Assembly (NCBI RefSeq): GCF_036323735.1
Contig: NC_086023.1
Location: 14,041,501 to 14,105,500, forward strand
DNA length: 64,000 nucleotides
Direction of reading: 5' to 3'
DNA from: Rattus norvegicus
Taxonomy: Eukaryota > Chordata > Mammalia > Rodentia > Muridae
Numbering within the stretch: the first letter of the stretch is position 1; each line of letters starts with the position of its first letter. Below are positions 35,390 through 47,004 of this stretch, piece by piece. The notes under the pieces were generated by a model, which had not been told where the DNA came from, did no database searches, and was given only the letters and a program-made list of their open reading frames with translations. The translations under genes and the position numbers were made by a program.

Positions 35390-35990
35390 GTAATTGTCAT
35401 CTCAGAGACTTACTGCCTGTGTCTTCTAACCTAGACCTAGTCCTGAAGCTTCGAGCCTTTGTACAATCTGATCTGGGCCTTTAATGTTTTCAGCCTCTGA
35501 GACTTGCTGCTGAATAAGCTCACCCCTTCCTATTCTTTCTGAACTCTGGCTGGCTGGTTCAACCCAGCTGTTCTGGCTCAGACTCCTCTCCAAGCTGACT
35601 GAATCAATGTAGCTTCTCTCTCGGCTTTGCTCTTTTAATCTGCTTGGCTTCCAACTAACTCTGGCTGTCTGTTCTACTCTTCCTGGCTCTTCCTCACTCT
35701 CTGGCTTATTCTGTCTTCACCTGTTCTCTCTCTGTAACTTCTTCTCTCTTTGTAACCTGTCTCTGTATAACTGTACCACTAAAATGGGCTCCTTTTCTCT
35801 GCCTGCCCCTCAAGTAGCTTTCCTTCCCTCTGTCTTCTCACGAGAGTTGGGCTTCCTGTTCTGTTAAATCTGTCTCTGATTCCTCACTCTGTCTACCACT
35901 CAATTAGACATCACTTTCAAACATGAGTGCTTCCTTCTACAAACAAATTTTACTTTCCTTGTTTGGGACTCAAGGTGTGTAGTAAGGGTG
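35390..35990 (-). repeat. Medium-length rodent repeat, copy 3
   Basis: Reverse complement of the family at 6640 and 32700 (CAGCCTCTGAGACTTGCTGC, AGCTGTTCTGGCTCAGACTC, CTCAATTAGACATCACTTTC). Pyrimidine-rich on +. Confidence 0.65.
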
Positions 35991-36744
35991 TGTCTGTATC
36001 CAGCCAGAGGGCATAAAGGTATGTGCTAAGGCTGAGCCTCACCACAGCTAGAACCCATTTCTTTAAAAACAAAAAACCAAAAACCCAAATAACACAGTCT
36101 TGGTGTTCACAGTGCAATCAAATATCATGCAGGCAACTTTGGTAAGTGGTTTGATGTCAATTTGACACAGTCTATAGTGGTCTAAGAGGAGGGCCCCTCA
36201 CTTGAACTGCGAACATGAGATCCGGCTGTATGCAAGCCTATCAGACATTTTCTTAATTAGTGATTGATGAGGGAGGCATAGAAGGAGCCAGGAGGTTAGA
36301 ACAGTTAGTTTGAGGCCGAGAGAGAAGGCAGCTCTTTGTCGGTCAGGATACCCCTGGCCAGGGGACCAGGGAAGCAAGCAGAGAAGGTATGGGATAAGCC
36401 ATTGAGTAAGCTGCACCCCGTCCTGGCTCTGCATTGCCTCCTGCACTGCTCCAGTTCCTGTTTTGACTTCCATCAGTGATGAACAGTGATGTAGAATGCT
36501 AAACCAAGTAAGCCCCTTTCCTCCCCAACTCGCCTGTGCTCGTGGAGTTCATCCTAACTGTCAGGTTCAACAGTAGTAACTCAGTTGGTGACTACTTTAT
36601 GACTAAGAAAATTTCTATTACTACTAGAAATCAAAGTCGTTAACAGCCTTCTCCTTTTTTTTCTGACAACTCATTTTTATCTCTCTCTCTGTGAGCATGA
36701 CTGTGTGCTTGCTGACTCCAGAACCCTAACTTTAATGGAGCTGC

Positions 36745-36985
36745 TGTGGGCTGGCGATGTCTTAGCAGTTAAGAACACTGACTGTCCATCCAGAGGCTCC
36801 AGGGTGAGATTCCCAGCACCCGCACACTGAGTTGGCTAATAACTGTCTATCATGTAACTTCAGTTCCTGGGAATCTGACACTTTCTGCTTAACTCTGTCA
36901 GTTCCAGGTTCGCAGATGATGCACACATGGCTTGTGTACAGGCTAAACACCCATACATACAAAATAAAGCTTAACAAATTAAGTG
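36745..36985 (+). repeat. B2/B3 SINE
   Basis: GGGCTGGCGATGTCTTAGCA, AAGAACACTGACTGTCCATC, and an end with ACATACAAAATAAAGC. Confidence 0.75.
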
Positions 36986-37147
36986 GAGTTGCGAATATCA
37001 ACGTTTTTTAAACACTTAAGTAGGTGAGGATGGAAAAAAAAATAGGTGAGGATGTAGAAGACCGAGCAAACATAAGGCCCAGGACTGGGAGATGGTCCTA
37101 TTTTAAGGCATTATTAATCACTTGCAAAGTCAATTAAAAAGCTCTAG

Positions 37148-37310
37148 CTGGGGCTGGAGAGATGGCTCGCAGTGGTTAAGAGCACTGCTCTTCCAGAGGT
37201 CCTGAGTTCAAATTCCACAACTACATGCTGGCTTACAAACATCTGTAATGGGATCTGATGCCCTCTTCTGCTGTTTCTGAAGAGAGCAACAGAAATGTTT
37301 TTTGTTTTTT
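37148..37310 (+). repeat. B2 SINE
   Basis: GGGGCTGGAGAGATGGCTCG, AGAGCACTGCTCTTCCAGAG and TGTAATGGGATCTGATGCCC. It lies only about 190 bp upstream of the inferred Snhg6 start. Confidence 0.92.
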
Positions 37311-37379
37311 AAGTTCTTTAAAGAAAGAAAAAAAGCTCTAAAGCTCTAGCTGAAGTATTCTAATCCCCACAACCTGCTT

Positions 37380-37700
37380 CCTCCGCTCCAATATAAACAC
37401 AGAGCAGGAAGAGGGGGTGTGAAGGCGGGCACTCGGAAGAGGGCTGGCCGGAAGAGGCGGAGCCTACATGAGCACCTTAGGCTTGCACACGCTGGGCCAC
37501 TTCCTTTCCGGGCAGCGCGGTGGAGCGTAAGCATGTTGAGCTACGTGGCGGGGAGCGGAGGCCGTGGGCTGCGGAACCCGGCGTGTCCTCCGGCTCTTCC
37601 AGGTGCGAATCCCGCGGTCTACCTACCCCTTGGGTGCGGAGCGGGGCTCCTTGTTGGCGGCGCCGGTCCCTAGCCAGGTACTGTAGGCCCCATGGCCTGC
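37380..37700 (+). promoter_or_regulatory. Snhg6: Snhg6 CpG-rich promoter with 5'TOP-like start
   Basis: Local GC/CpG rise with no TATA box. A pyrimidine run preceded by GGGCCA (CTTCCTTTCCGGG from 37500) fits the terminal oligopyrimidine start used by snoRNA host genes; TTCCGGG also resembles an ETS site. CTACGTGG lies at 37541. Confidence 0.6.
37500..37602 (+). ncRNA. Snhg6: Snhg6 exon 1
   Basis: Small nucleolar RNA host gene 6, a spliced non-coding RNA. Exon inferred from the pyrimidine-rich start and the donor CTTCCAG/GTGCGA at 37603. The gene is identified by Snord87 in a downstream intron and by its place between Tcf24 and Mcmdc2. The start base is approximate. Confidence 0.7.
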
Positions 37701-38697
37701 TGTGAGCGGCGGGTCGCCTTCCCGCGCGCTCGGGCTTTGAAATAGTCTCCAAATCTTAACCGAGCTCTTAGTTATAAGGCCTGCCCCCCTAGGACGCTTC
37801 GAAGTGCAGGGAGGAGCGGCCGCTTTGGTAGCAGTTTTCAGCCGTGCGTGCACAGTGGCGGGAGTCCCTTTGTGTTCCCAAGAAAAGCCACCGTGCGGCC
37901 TGTTTCAGGCTTCCTAAGTGGATTATCAATTTTTCCATAGGAAATATTACAGAGGCGGAGAATATTGTTTCTTAGCTATTAAGACCGTCAAAGGTTAATG
38001 TTTGATCTGAACTATTGGCGGCACTTTAAAACGCTTTTATTCCTGGATCACCCCTGTAAGTACGGTCTAAAAGAGAGCAAAATTTTTGAAAGCCACACAG
38101 GGTTGCGATGTTGGCTAAAAGAAGGTGGTAGTGTTAAGTTCTGAAGCACACGCATTCAAGAGAGCACACCAGTTGAAAGTCATAAGACGTTTCCAGTAAT
38201 TGGTTCAGTCATTACTTCTCTTGGAGTTCTGTAGGACATGACTTGTGATTCAGGCCCTGCCGTTTGCTGTTTTAATGTGCAGGTGATGGCCTGCATATAT
38301 AGCCTCTTAGCTTTTCACTGTAAGCCCCAAGATGAGCAAAGGCTTGGTTGAATCCTCTAAGTCTGTACTGCCACAGTGAGGGGCTAAAAGCTCTTTCTGT
38401 CTGTGATAGATGGGTGAGGGGACAGGAACTCAAGCCTTGCAGGAACCTGAAGTGAGCAGAAGCAGAGGCCGTGGAGTAATGATGTAGAGCTCAGGACCTC
38501 CACCCACAAGGGGTCACCCCAGTCACTGATTATGAAAATACCTTACAGGTTTGCCTACAGCCTTATCTTAAGCAGGCTCCCTACACCAGTGACTAGCTTC
38601 TGTCAAGTTGTCAGAAAAGTAGCCAGTGCACACTCAGACAAGGTACTAAAACATGGAGCTAAGTTGGGAGTTCACGATCAAATATTTTAATTTTTAG
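37603..38697 (+). other. Snhg6: Snhg6 first intron
   Basis: 1.1-kb intron. The part at about 38410-38640 resembles an unassigned rodent repeat (GGAACCTGAAGTGAGCAGAA, AGGTTTGCCTACAGCCTTAT). No snoRNA boxes were noticed here. Confidence 0.5.
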
Positions 38698-38809
38698 GTG
38701 CAACAAAACCTGTCTCTTTTGAGGGTGCTTGAGCAAATGTTTTTGAAACTTGTCCTGTCCTGGAAAGTGATTGGAACAAGCTGCCAGAACTACGGTTACC
38801 AATAACAAG
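38698..38809 (+). ncRNA. Snhg6: Snhg6 internal exon
   Basis: Acceptor ATTTTTAG and donor AACAAG/GTACAC at 38810. No significant open frame. It precedes the intron that holds Snord87. Confidence 0.65.
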
Positions 38810-38861
38810 GTACACATCTTTTTCTTTGTGGTTTGATTAACATGGGGCCTTAATAGCTGGC

Positions 38862-38934
38862 ACAATGATGACTTATGTTTTTGCCGTTTACCCAGCTGAG
38901 GGTTTCTTTGAAGAGAGAATCTTAAGACTGAGCT
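38862..38934 (+). ncRNA. Snord87: C/D-box snoRNA Snord87 (U87)
   Basis: C box ATGATGA at about 38865-38871, internal D' CTGA at 38896-38899 and D box CTGA at 38928-38931. GCTGGCA (38856-38862) and TGCCAGC (38934-38940) form a perfect 7-bp external stem. The body (GACTTATGTTTTTGCCGTTT) matches Snord87 as I remember it, including its location in Snhg6. C/D snoRNAs guide 2'-O-methylation in the nucleolus; Snord87 is assigned to 28S rRNA. It is released from the intron after splicing; the D box lies about 75 nt upstream of the next acceptor, the usual spacing for intronic C/D snoRNAs. Confidence 0.95.
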
Positions 38935-39005
38935 GCCAGCAATGTATAGATGGTGCAGATGACTAACATGTGGTGTCATTGTTAAATGGTGACTGTTCTC
39001 CCCAG

Positions 39006-39070
39006 CATGTAGGTAGCTGCAGTGAACGTCCAACTTCGGGAGCTGTGATGTTTAATCCTCGTTGTTTTGG
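39006..39070 (+). ncRNA. Snhg6: Snhg6 internal exon
   Basis: Acceptor GTTCTCCCCAG and donor TTTTGG/GTAAGT at 39071 define 65 nt downstream of Snord87. Confidence 0.7.
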
Positions 39071-39221
39071 GTAAGTTTGTTCTGTCAGTCATGTCCGTTG
39101 ATTGAATAGTATTTGATAACACTGAGACTAGAGCCAATTCCTTTTGAAGAACATTAGTGTGAGCTTGAAGAAAAATGATTTTGGGGGGGGGGGCTTCTGA
39201 CTGTCCTTTTCTTTTTGGAAG

Positions 39222-39535
39222 GTCCAGCACACAGTTTGGAATGTAAAATGAAGACTTGGTCAAGAAACCATGAAGGGGGGGGCCTGGAGAGATGGCTCAG
39301 TGGTTGAGCATCGACTGCTCTTCCTGAGTTCAAATCCCAGCAACCACATGGTGGCTCAACAACCATCTGTAATGAGATCTGATGCCTTCTGGTGTGTCTG
39401 AAGACAGCTACAGTGTACTCATATATAATAAGTAAAATATTAAAAAAAACCATGAACGGAAGCAAATGGTGAAAATTAGTATTTAATTTGGTATCAATAT
39501 GTTATGTAGAAATAAACGATTTTAATTGCTATGAG
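39222..39535 (+). ncRNA. Snhg6: Snhg6 terminal exon with B2 insertion
   Basis: The acceptor is inferred after TTTTCTTTTTGGAAG (exon starts at about 39222). Poly(A) signal AATAAA at 39511-39516. A B2 SINE (39275-39446) lies inside and is flanked by the duplication AAACCATGAA (39265-39274 and 39447-39456), so the original exon was about 180 nt shorter. The exon start is less certain than the end. Confidence 0.6.
39275..39446 (+). repeat. B2 SINE inside Snhg6 terminal exon
   Basis: GGCCTGGAGAGATGGCTCAG, CAACCACATGGTGGCTCAAC and GTGTCTGAAGACAGCTACAG, then an AT-rich tail. Perfect 10-bp target duplication. Confidence 0.95.
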
Positions 39536-40554
39536 CATTAGTTTCTTTAAAATGCGTGTCTTTAAAACACCATTCTCATAGTAAAATAAACCTCATCCTT
39601 CATGAGCTGCAGACTTCATTTACTTTTTGTCAACACAAGCAATCCTGATGGCCAGTACACCAATACACCGTGGGGAAGAAAGTGACTAGACCACTTGAGA
39701 ACTCTTAAGACTGGTTTTCCTCTGGTGAAGACTTGGCAAAGTCTTTAACCACTAGAATCCCTAAGTTTAGTAAATAGCTTAAAAATTGAGCAACATGGTA
39801 ATGACTTGGGGCTTGCAAGGGGTGGGGAAGTGGTTTCTTAGCTGGCACAGAACTCTGGATTTGATTCCCTGATAGGAATTCCTAATGTTAGACTTGCCAG
39901 TTGTGGCTGTTTTTGCTCTTTAAGAATTGTTTTGTTCTTCATAGAGACCTAGATTTAGCCACATCACGAAAAAGGACAAAACAGGTCTTAATTTGTATGT
40001 ACTATATCATTAACTTGCTGTTGAGAGCAGGTACCTAAAAGTACCAAGTGCTGTGTGACCCTGGAGTAGTAGCACCTCCTGACAAAAAGACGACATGCCC
40101 CCGTCACTTTCATTATATGTAGCAGGAGGATATAGAGGATTCCCACATCTGGCCTTATAAAGTAACACCCATAATGCACGTGTCAAAGGCCTCACAGATA
40201 TTTGGGTCATTAAGTTGCAGTGATATGAACTCATCACTGGTAAATTTTAACAAGCGTAATCTGGTTATGTATGTAAAGCATTGCTACCTGATGGGTGGGA
40301 TGGACAGAACCTTTTTCATACTGTACTGTATGTATATATATATGGGTGACCAGGAAGTTTCTGGTGTGAAGCTCCTTGGTAACATTGGTTTTGGATGTTG
40401 GGTTATTTGCATATTTGTAATAATGAAGGGGGCCACATTTCATACCCTCAGTGGCATTCTATCCAATAACTGAGATGATACATCTGGACCCTTACGCCAA
40501 AACCACTCCCATTTACAAAGGTTTGTGGAGGCCTGGGAAGTAACTCTAACTTGC
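39536..40554 (-). other. Mcmdc2: Gap between convergent Snhg6 and Mcmdc2 (Mcmdc2 3' UTR)
   Basis: 1-kb region presumably transcribed as Mcmdc2 3' UTR. I find no AATAAA or ATTAAA on the minus strand between 40554 and 39530; the only variant signal noticed is AGTAAA (TTTACT on + at 39619-39624). No repeats recognised. Confidence 0.5.
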
Positions 40555-40721
40555 TTATTCGTCACTAGAAAGGACAGCTGTCCCGGGTCCACATGTGGCA
40601 ATGAAGTGTTGGAGCTGCTGTTGGCACTGAGTCAGGTAGAGATCTCTCTGCTCTAAGTAGTCCTCATCATACAGCTCAAATGGAAATAGTGCGTTGGGAG
40701 CAACACAAAACGCGGTGGCCC
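40555..40721 (-). CDS. Mcmdc2: Mcmdc2 terminal coding exon and stop
   Basis: Last coding exon of MCM domain-containing 2, a divergent MCM-family protein of about 680 residues needed for repair of meiotic double-strand breaks and homologous synapsis in mouse. On the minus strand the acceptor TCGTTTAG is followed by two bases completing a Gly codon, then ATAFCVAPNALFPFELYDED and a Gln-rich helix YLTQCQQQLQHFIATCG, ending SSDE and TAA (40555-40557). This matches the conserved C-terminus from memory. Phase agrees with the donor at 42756. Confidence 0.95.
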
Positions 40722-42755
40722 CTAAACGAACAAAATACAGTGTGAACAACATTAAAAATGGAGTACATTTCAACAAAATAAGGTAAAAGTAACTCCTAGA
40801 TACTGGGTTTCATCATTTAAGTTTTATTTTGGTAGCCCTTCATTTGGAGTCGTCTTGGCTGGCTTGCCTCTGCCTCAGTGCTGTGGCTAAAGGTGGGAAT
40901 TATCACATGTAGCTGATTTAAGTATATTTTAAATATAAGATTATCTTTGTCACCCAACCAGGTTCTAGGTCCCTCTCAGGCCCATCCCTTATGCGCTCTG
41001 TATTATGGGATCCTCACCTCTGACCACCCTCCCACACTCAGGACCAGGCTGCTCTCCACTACAAACCTGTGCCACATAAGTGTTGATGACTTTGTCTATC
41101 ATGAGTGCTTTAGTATTACATTTGAGGAAAGCCGTCCTCAACACTCAGTTGTCTATGGGCTGTTTCCATAAGCACACTTGTCCAATCCTCATTTCTACTC
41201 TAGCTCCAAGCAGCACTACAGACCTCTGGCTTAGATGCAAGTGTGTCTCCATAGCCTGTGTCCTGTGTCCACTCACTTTGGAAACCCTTTCTTGGCTTCT
41301 GGAACACCCTACCTTTCTTCCTATATCCTAGTTTTGAAATTTCATAATTTTTTTCCGACCTATTTCTAAACACTGGAATTCTTCAAAGACAGTTATGTAA
41401 TTATATTTTAGGTAGTTTCATCCACTTGACTTAAAATGCCATCTCTGTTCTAATTTTTATATTTCCAGTTTAAAACTCTGTAAGATTCAGATTATTCTGT
41501 GTGTGTTTATAGCTTGATCAGCAATGATTCATTCACCCTGGATAAAGCACCTAATGCTCACCACAGTGCCCAGTGTATGTGCTCTCACCCTTCAGGGTGA
41601 ACAACCCTACAGGACTCCCTTTACTCCTAGTTTGTAAATCTTACTGTAATTCTTCAGAGCACTTTCTGTTGTTCAGCTGACCCACATACTGTGTTTTGTC
41701 CTTTGTTTCTCCCTTTCTGCGTACACTTTGAGCAATATCTTATGAGGTTTTTGTTTCTCTATCTAATATTGTATGGACTTTTCCATTATTAGCAATTTAT
41801 GATATGTATATGTATATATATACACAAACTTTTATATAAATATATACATATAAAACTTGTTTCCCTTTCTACCATATTTTTACTTTATCTGCTCTTAAAA
41901 ATAAGATTCAATATTTTTAGCCTTTTTTTTTAAATCTGACTTTTTAAAGTTTGCTTTGACTTGATTCACAAATGGGAAATCTTTCCCTTTTTAAGGAAAC
42001 CCTTGATTTGATGTTTTAACTCCTCTCCATTCTTTGTTCTTTTCCCTTACATTTATTTGCGCTTGCTTGTTTTCTGTTGTTTTTCTTTGCTTGCCTTCTA
42101 TTTTATCTCACTCTGCTCTTCACAATTATGGGGGAAGCAGTGTGAGGACACGGGTGTGGGGCAAGCAATATATGTTATATAAAATAATGGGACAAATAAT
42201 GGGACAAATAACATACTGTTTAGTATTTGTTGGAACCAGTTTTTAAACCGGTTCAGGATGACAATCATTTATCTCTACAATCTATTTCGTAAAATTTACA
42301 GTCTTGTCTCCTTTAGAAAGGACACCCACAAATCTGTATATGATAATTTACAATCCTGAATCCTTGGCTTGGAGTTGAACGAACAGCTCAGTGTCAAGAA
42401 CCCTTGCTGCTTTTCCAAAGAATAGGTACTTGGGAGGTTAAGGCTTGACAGCAAGTCAAGGGTGAGCCTGGGCCCTGTGCTGAGGCTGTTTCACAAATGC
42501 TCCAAATAGAAATCTGCATAAGAAGGTGTTCATTAACAGATGACACTGCCACCAGCACAGTCGCATATCCCTGAGATCCCAGCGCTTAGAGACTTCACAA
42601 CCAGCCTGGGCTACATGGCCTTGAACAAACAGTAAATGTTCAAATTCAAATAAGACATATCCAATAACAATAAAGATTAATTATTTTGAAGTATTTAAAA
42701 GGTAATAATTTAATAAGCTAAGAGATTCAGGAGCATTACTAATTTAGTGCATTAC
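40722..42755 (-). other. Mcmdc2: Mcmdc2 intron 40.7-42.8 kb
   Basis: Contains a degraded B1/B4 (about 40825-40915) and an AT-rich alternating tract (41800-41850). The rest is AT-rich sequence in which I recognise nothing. Confidence 0.6.
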
Positions 42756-42865
42756 CATATTTCAATGTGAGGGATATTTCGAACAATAAGGCTGCAATTA
42801 GTACATCTTCTCTGAGCACTTTATTCCTTAAGTTCAGTCGAGCGTGAGCTTCAGATAAAGAAACT
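42756..42865 (-). CDS. Mcmdc2: Mcmdc2 coding exon
   Basis: 110 nt on the minus strand between acceptor TTCTTTAAG and donor TATG/GTAATG. Peptide VSLSEAHARLNLRNKVLRED and VLIAALLFEISLTLKY. This is the helical C-terminal part of the MCM-like module, corresponding to the winged-helix/lid side of MCM proteins. The first base completes a Leu codon from 47183 and the last base starts the Gly codon finished at 40721. It is too short for a routine frame search. Confidence 0.94.
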
Positions 42866-45004
42866 CTTAAAGAAAAACAGGGTAGTAAAAATGTTATACA
42901 TATTTAAACAAGACAAACCAAGATATGACATGAGCTACGTGTTAAAAGATCTCATGCTATTTTTTTTCTTTTAAGCTATTTCTTTCCCACAATCTTAAAT
43001 AAATTGTCAGAAGAAGCAGATACCCTGACTTACAAAAAGGGGAGGGGCTAATACTTAGCACTCCACGTCCCCTGCTCCAAGTTCTGCTCCAGTAAATACA
43101 CAGACGGGGGAAACAAGCCTGACTGAACATCTCTTACAAACATATAAGATACATAGAGATAGATCCTTGGCTCCTCTGTCAACTCATTTGTCTAAAGTCC
43201 TCATGGGACCTTGCAATTCAAATTTCTTGATACATAAGGGAATTCTGTCCACAGCATCCTGAACTCATTACCTCATCCCCTTTGAACATACGCTACTACT
43301 CACTACTCATCTCTTTAAACATGGAAACTTTTTTACCTGAGGTAGCTTTCAGCTTTCATAGGCAGGTGTGAGGTTCTTAAGTGACTGTTGGACACTTGAC
43401 ATTCAGGGAACTGAAACTGAGTCTGTAGACTTGACTGACTGACTGACTTTGGCAATAATTTGTGTGTGTGTATATATGTATGTATAAAGGGAGGATAGGA
43501 TACTGAGTGAGATAAACTTTACCTACAAAGTTTAAAATCTGGGCTGAAATTACTGTCCCTGAAATTACTTCCACCCACTGGTCTTGTTCTATCTGCGGGG
43601 ACTGAGGTCAAAATGTGACACCTCTTCAAATGTTATTTTCACAGTTGGCTCAAGGCTTATTTTTTCCAACGTAAATATTCCTTGTATCTGTAATGGCAGG
43701 AGGACTAGTGGTGCGGCTCAAAGATTTAAGGCCCTGGGTTCCAGCCTAAGCTACACACACATGCACATACACAGTGTCATGAAACATAAATTTGCTACCA
43801 GGTTGGCAGTGAACTCACAGACATCCACCTACCTCTGCCTTCTGAATGCTGGGATTTAAAGTGTGTGCCACCATATATGGTGAAACATAACTTTCCTTTC
43901 CTTAATAGTCTAGCTCTTTTCCTTATGACCTGATTTGGTCAACCTTTAGAATACAGTGCTGGGTGTTTCATTTCACTGTCAGAGTGGAGACAGGAGTTCA
44001 CATTTTCTTGCTCTTAATACATGTTCTATTAATACAACCTAAATCTCAAAATGATAAATCACTTTACATGTTTGTTCACATTAATCATGAACAGAATGAA
44101 ATCTCACACCTTTCTCATTAGGTGGCGCCACTCTCTTCCCACAAGCCACACTTGTACCAGGAAGCTTGGGAACCTTGTTGGAGACTTTACATTTATTCTA
44201 TTAACCTTTTGCTAGGTCAAGATCATAATTCAACTCTGTGAACGTCTCTCAATGTAACATATTTGATTATTGTAACCCTAAAAAGAATCTTGAAAAATAT
44301 GTGTGGAACCTTCATAATAGGAGAGAGGAATGAATATTCTGTAGAGGAGAATTAGGCTGTAGTAAGTGTTCTTTTCCTGGTTCATCCATAAACCCATATC
44401 CACTCTCAGGATTGTCCATGTAAGATACAAAGGTAGAGTTACATTAAAATTAAAGTACAGAGTATCTTATGACAGACGAAATGCAACCTGAGATAGTGGA
44501 ACTTTCAAATCTGATGCAGTGTAGTTTTGTCTGAGTATTATAAATATGACTTGACTTTATTACATAACTCTGAGTAGTACTTAGAAATTTTCATTAAGGA
44601 GTTGATTTTTACCCTGGCTTGTCTTCTCCATTTTCAGTTTTATTTAATCATATACTTGAGGAAAGTATTTCAACATATCTATCCCTGTAGACCCATACTA
44701 GGAGCTTTCTACACACTTAATTGTTTATCGAATTTTTTACTCTTTATCTTAAGAATTTGAGATTATATTTTACTATATCAAATGGCTGTAAGTGAGGGAC
44801 TATAAACTATGACAGAGCCATACCATAATATCACATAACACAACACAGTGACACTGTGATATGGCTATTAAAGTAGATAATTCTCTGTTCTGTGTGTATA
44901 ATTCCATTTGGGAAAACAGAATATTATCAATATAAAATATATTTGTTTGCTTATGTATATGTTTAACATACTGACTTAAATAAATATAACATTCAAAACT
45001 AGAG

Positions 45005-45085
45005 ACATGCTTCAGAGGTTAAGAGCACTGACTGCTTTTATATCTATCTATCTATCTATCTATATATATATATACATATATATAT

Positions 45086-45116
<31 letters not shown>
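45005..45116 (+). repeat. B2 head fragment with compound microsatellite
   Basis: GAGGTTAAGAGCACTGACTG (B2) is followed by TATC repeats, TA repeats and about 33 bp of CA. Confidence 0.85.
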
Positions 45117-45117
<1 letters not shown>

Positions 45118-45904
45118 CACTTAAAAGATGGTCCAGTAAGTATTGGTAAAGGGCTTATTCCACAAGCACCAGGACCTAAGCTCAGTCCCCGGCACCCACA
45201 TGAAAAAGTGGGGTACAGCTGTGAGAGCCTGCAGTGCCGGTGCTAAAGAAGGCAGAAAGGAGTATCCCTGGGGTTGCTCAGCAGCTAGTCTAGTCCAGTA
45301 AGTGAGCACCAAGTTCAGATAAGATGGAGAGTCATTGAAGAAGTCACCTGATTGCAACTATCGGCCTTCTTGCCCCTCACACATATGCATGTTTATACTT
45401 CCACAGATATGTACACATATACTTGCAAAAGCCAACATGTACACACAAATGTATATACGCGTTTATATATCTAGGGAGATAGGGCAGTGGATAAAGTGCT
45501 TGCTGTACAAACACAAAAACCCGTGTTCAATTCCCAGAACAGTGTAAAAAGCTGAGTCTGGTGGTATATGACTTAATTCCAAACAGCAGGGAGTCAGAGA
45601 CAGGCAGATCCCAGGGGATCCCTGGCCAGGCAACTCCTTGGTGAGCTACAGGCCAGGAAAAGATCCTGTCTCAAAAGCAAGGTGGTTGGTTTATCAGGAG
45701 TGACAGCTGAGGTAGATCCCTGGCTCCTACATGCCTGGGTACCCCCTCCCCCAACACACACACACATGAAACAATGTATATGTATATATGATGATACCTA
45801 TTTGGTGTTACTTTTTATTTGCGATCAGGCACAGGCTGGCTAATCTTAAGCTTACTCTGAGTCATGATGATTTTGAACTTCTAATACTCCTGCCTCTAAT
45901 CTCT

Positions 45905-46065
45905 TTGTTTTGAGACCAGGTTTCTCTCTATAGCCCTGGCTGTCCTGGAACTCACTCTGTAGACCAGGCTGTCCTGGAACTCACTCTGTAGACCAGGCTG
46001 GCCTGGAACTCAGAGCTTGGCCTGCTCTGCCTCCTGAGCATCAGTGTGCACCACCCCCGCCTGCT
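45905..46065 (-). repeat. B1 SINE with an extra internal tandem unit
   Basis: Reverse B1 in which the segment GGAACTCACTCTGTAGACCA occurs twice in tandem (period 29) before the normal GGCCTGGAACTC. Ordinary B1 has one such unit at this place. Confidence 0.85.
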
Positions 46066-46380
46066 GCCCCCACCTACTTTATGTAAGACTGTGGATTGAA
46101 CTGATAAACTTGTGCATGATCAGCAAATACTCTATCAACCGAGCTGCATCTTCAATCTGTGCTGATATCTGAATTGATAATTTCTGGATGTAACATTAAA
46201 ACTGTTAACAGTGTGATTACCTCTGGGGACATGGGCAGGAATACACAGTGTTAGGAAGATGCATTAATCATTTTAGATTCTGTGATGTCCATAATTTCTT
46301 TTATAACATGAACTATTCATTATTTATTTCTCAAAATAATAACAATGCATTTATTAATGCGTTTTGAAGTATAAGGAACA

Positions 46381-46600
46381 GGGCTGGGAATATGTCTTAC
46401 TGGTAGAGTGCTTGCCTTGCACACAAAAGTCTTGTGTTCAATTCTTTTTTTTTTTTTTTTTTTTTGGTTCTTTTTTTTTTTCCGGAGCTGGGGACCGAAC
46501 CCAGGGCCTTGCGCTTCCTAGGTAAGCGCTCTACCACTGAGCTAAATCCCCAGCCCCTTGTGTTCAATTCTTGACACTACACTATATACATAAATGAAAA
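46381..46600 (+). repeat. Old ID-like element interrupted by a young ID
   Basis: A diverged sense ID-like sequence (GGGCTGGGAATATGTCTTAC, TAGAGTGCTTGCCTTGCACA) is cut at 46446 by a reverse ID (46447-46556, T tail 46446-46480). The duplication CTTGTGTTCAATTCTT flanks it at 46431-46446 and 46557-46572. Confidence 0.92.
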
Positions 46601-47004
46601 GAAATTCAAGGATCAATGCAGTATCTCTATTGGGAGGAAGAGTAGAGGAATTCAAAAGGAGGGAATGGAGGTGGATTGGATCTAAACACAGTCTATGCAC
46701 ATATGAAGATTAAATAAATTACTTAATAGGAAAGTTTCTTTAGGCCCAACTACAACATACTTGGAACCCAAACAGCCACCTTAAAAAGCAATCATTTGCA
46801 TTAAAATCTGTGTACTTTTCTCAGGCCTGTCTCATACGGAAGATCTGATAAAAATAATGTAGGGAAAAGAATTCTTAGTGGTCTCAATGACTTAATATAT
46901 AACGTATAATATATTAATGACTTAAATATATTATATAACAAAGGGGTCATTAAGTCACCTCAAACTTTTCTGAAATAAAGTAAATAATCAACCAACCAAC
47001 TATA

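Larger units (their letters stand above)
21011..37498. other. Tcf24-Snhg6 intergenic region
   Basis: About 16 kb with no convincing gene on either strand; all open frames are short, low-complexity or SINE-derived. Repeats are listed separately. Stretches where I recognise nothing are about 22480-24250, 25380-25860, 26130-26880, 29720-31240 and 31560-32690. The notable non-repeat structures are the 38-bp tandem duplication at 25875 and the inverted repeat at 26894. Confidence 0.7.
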
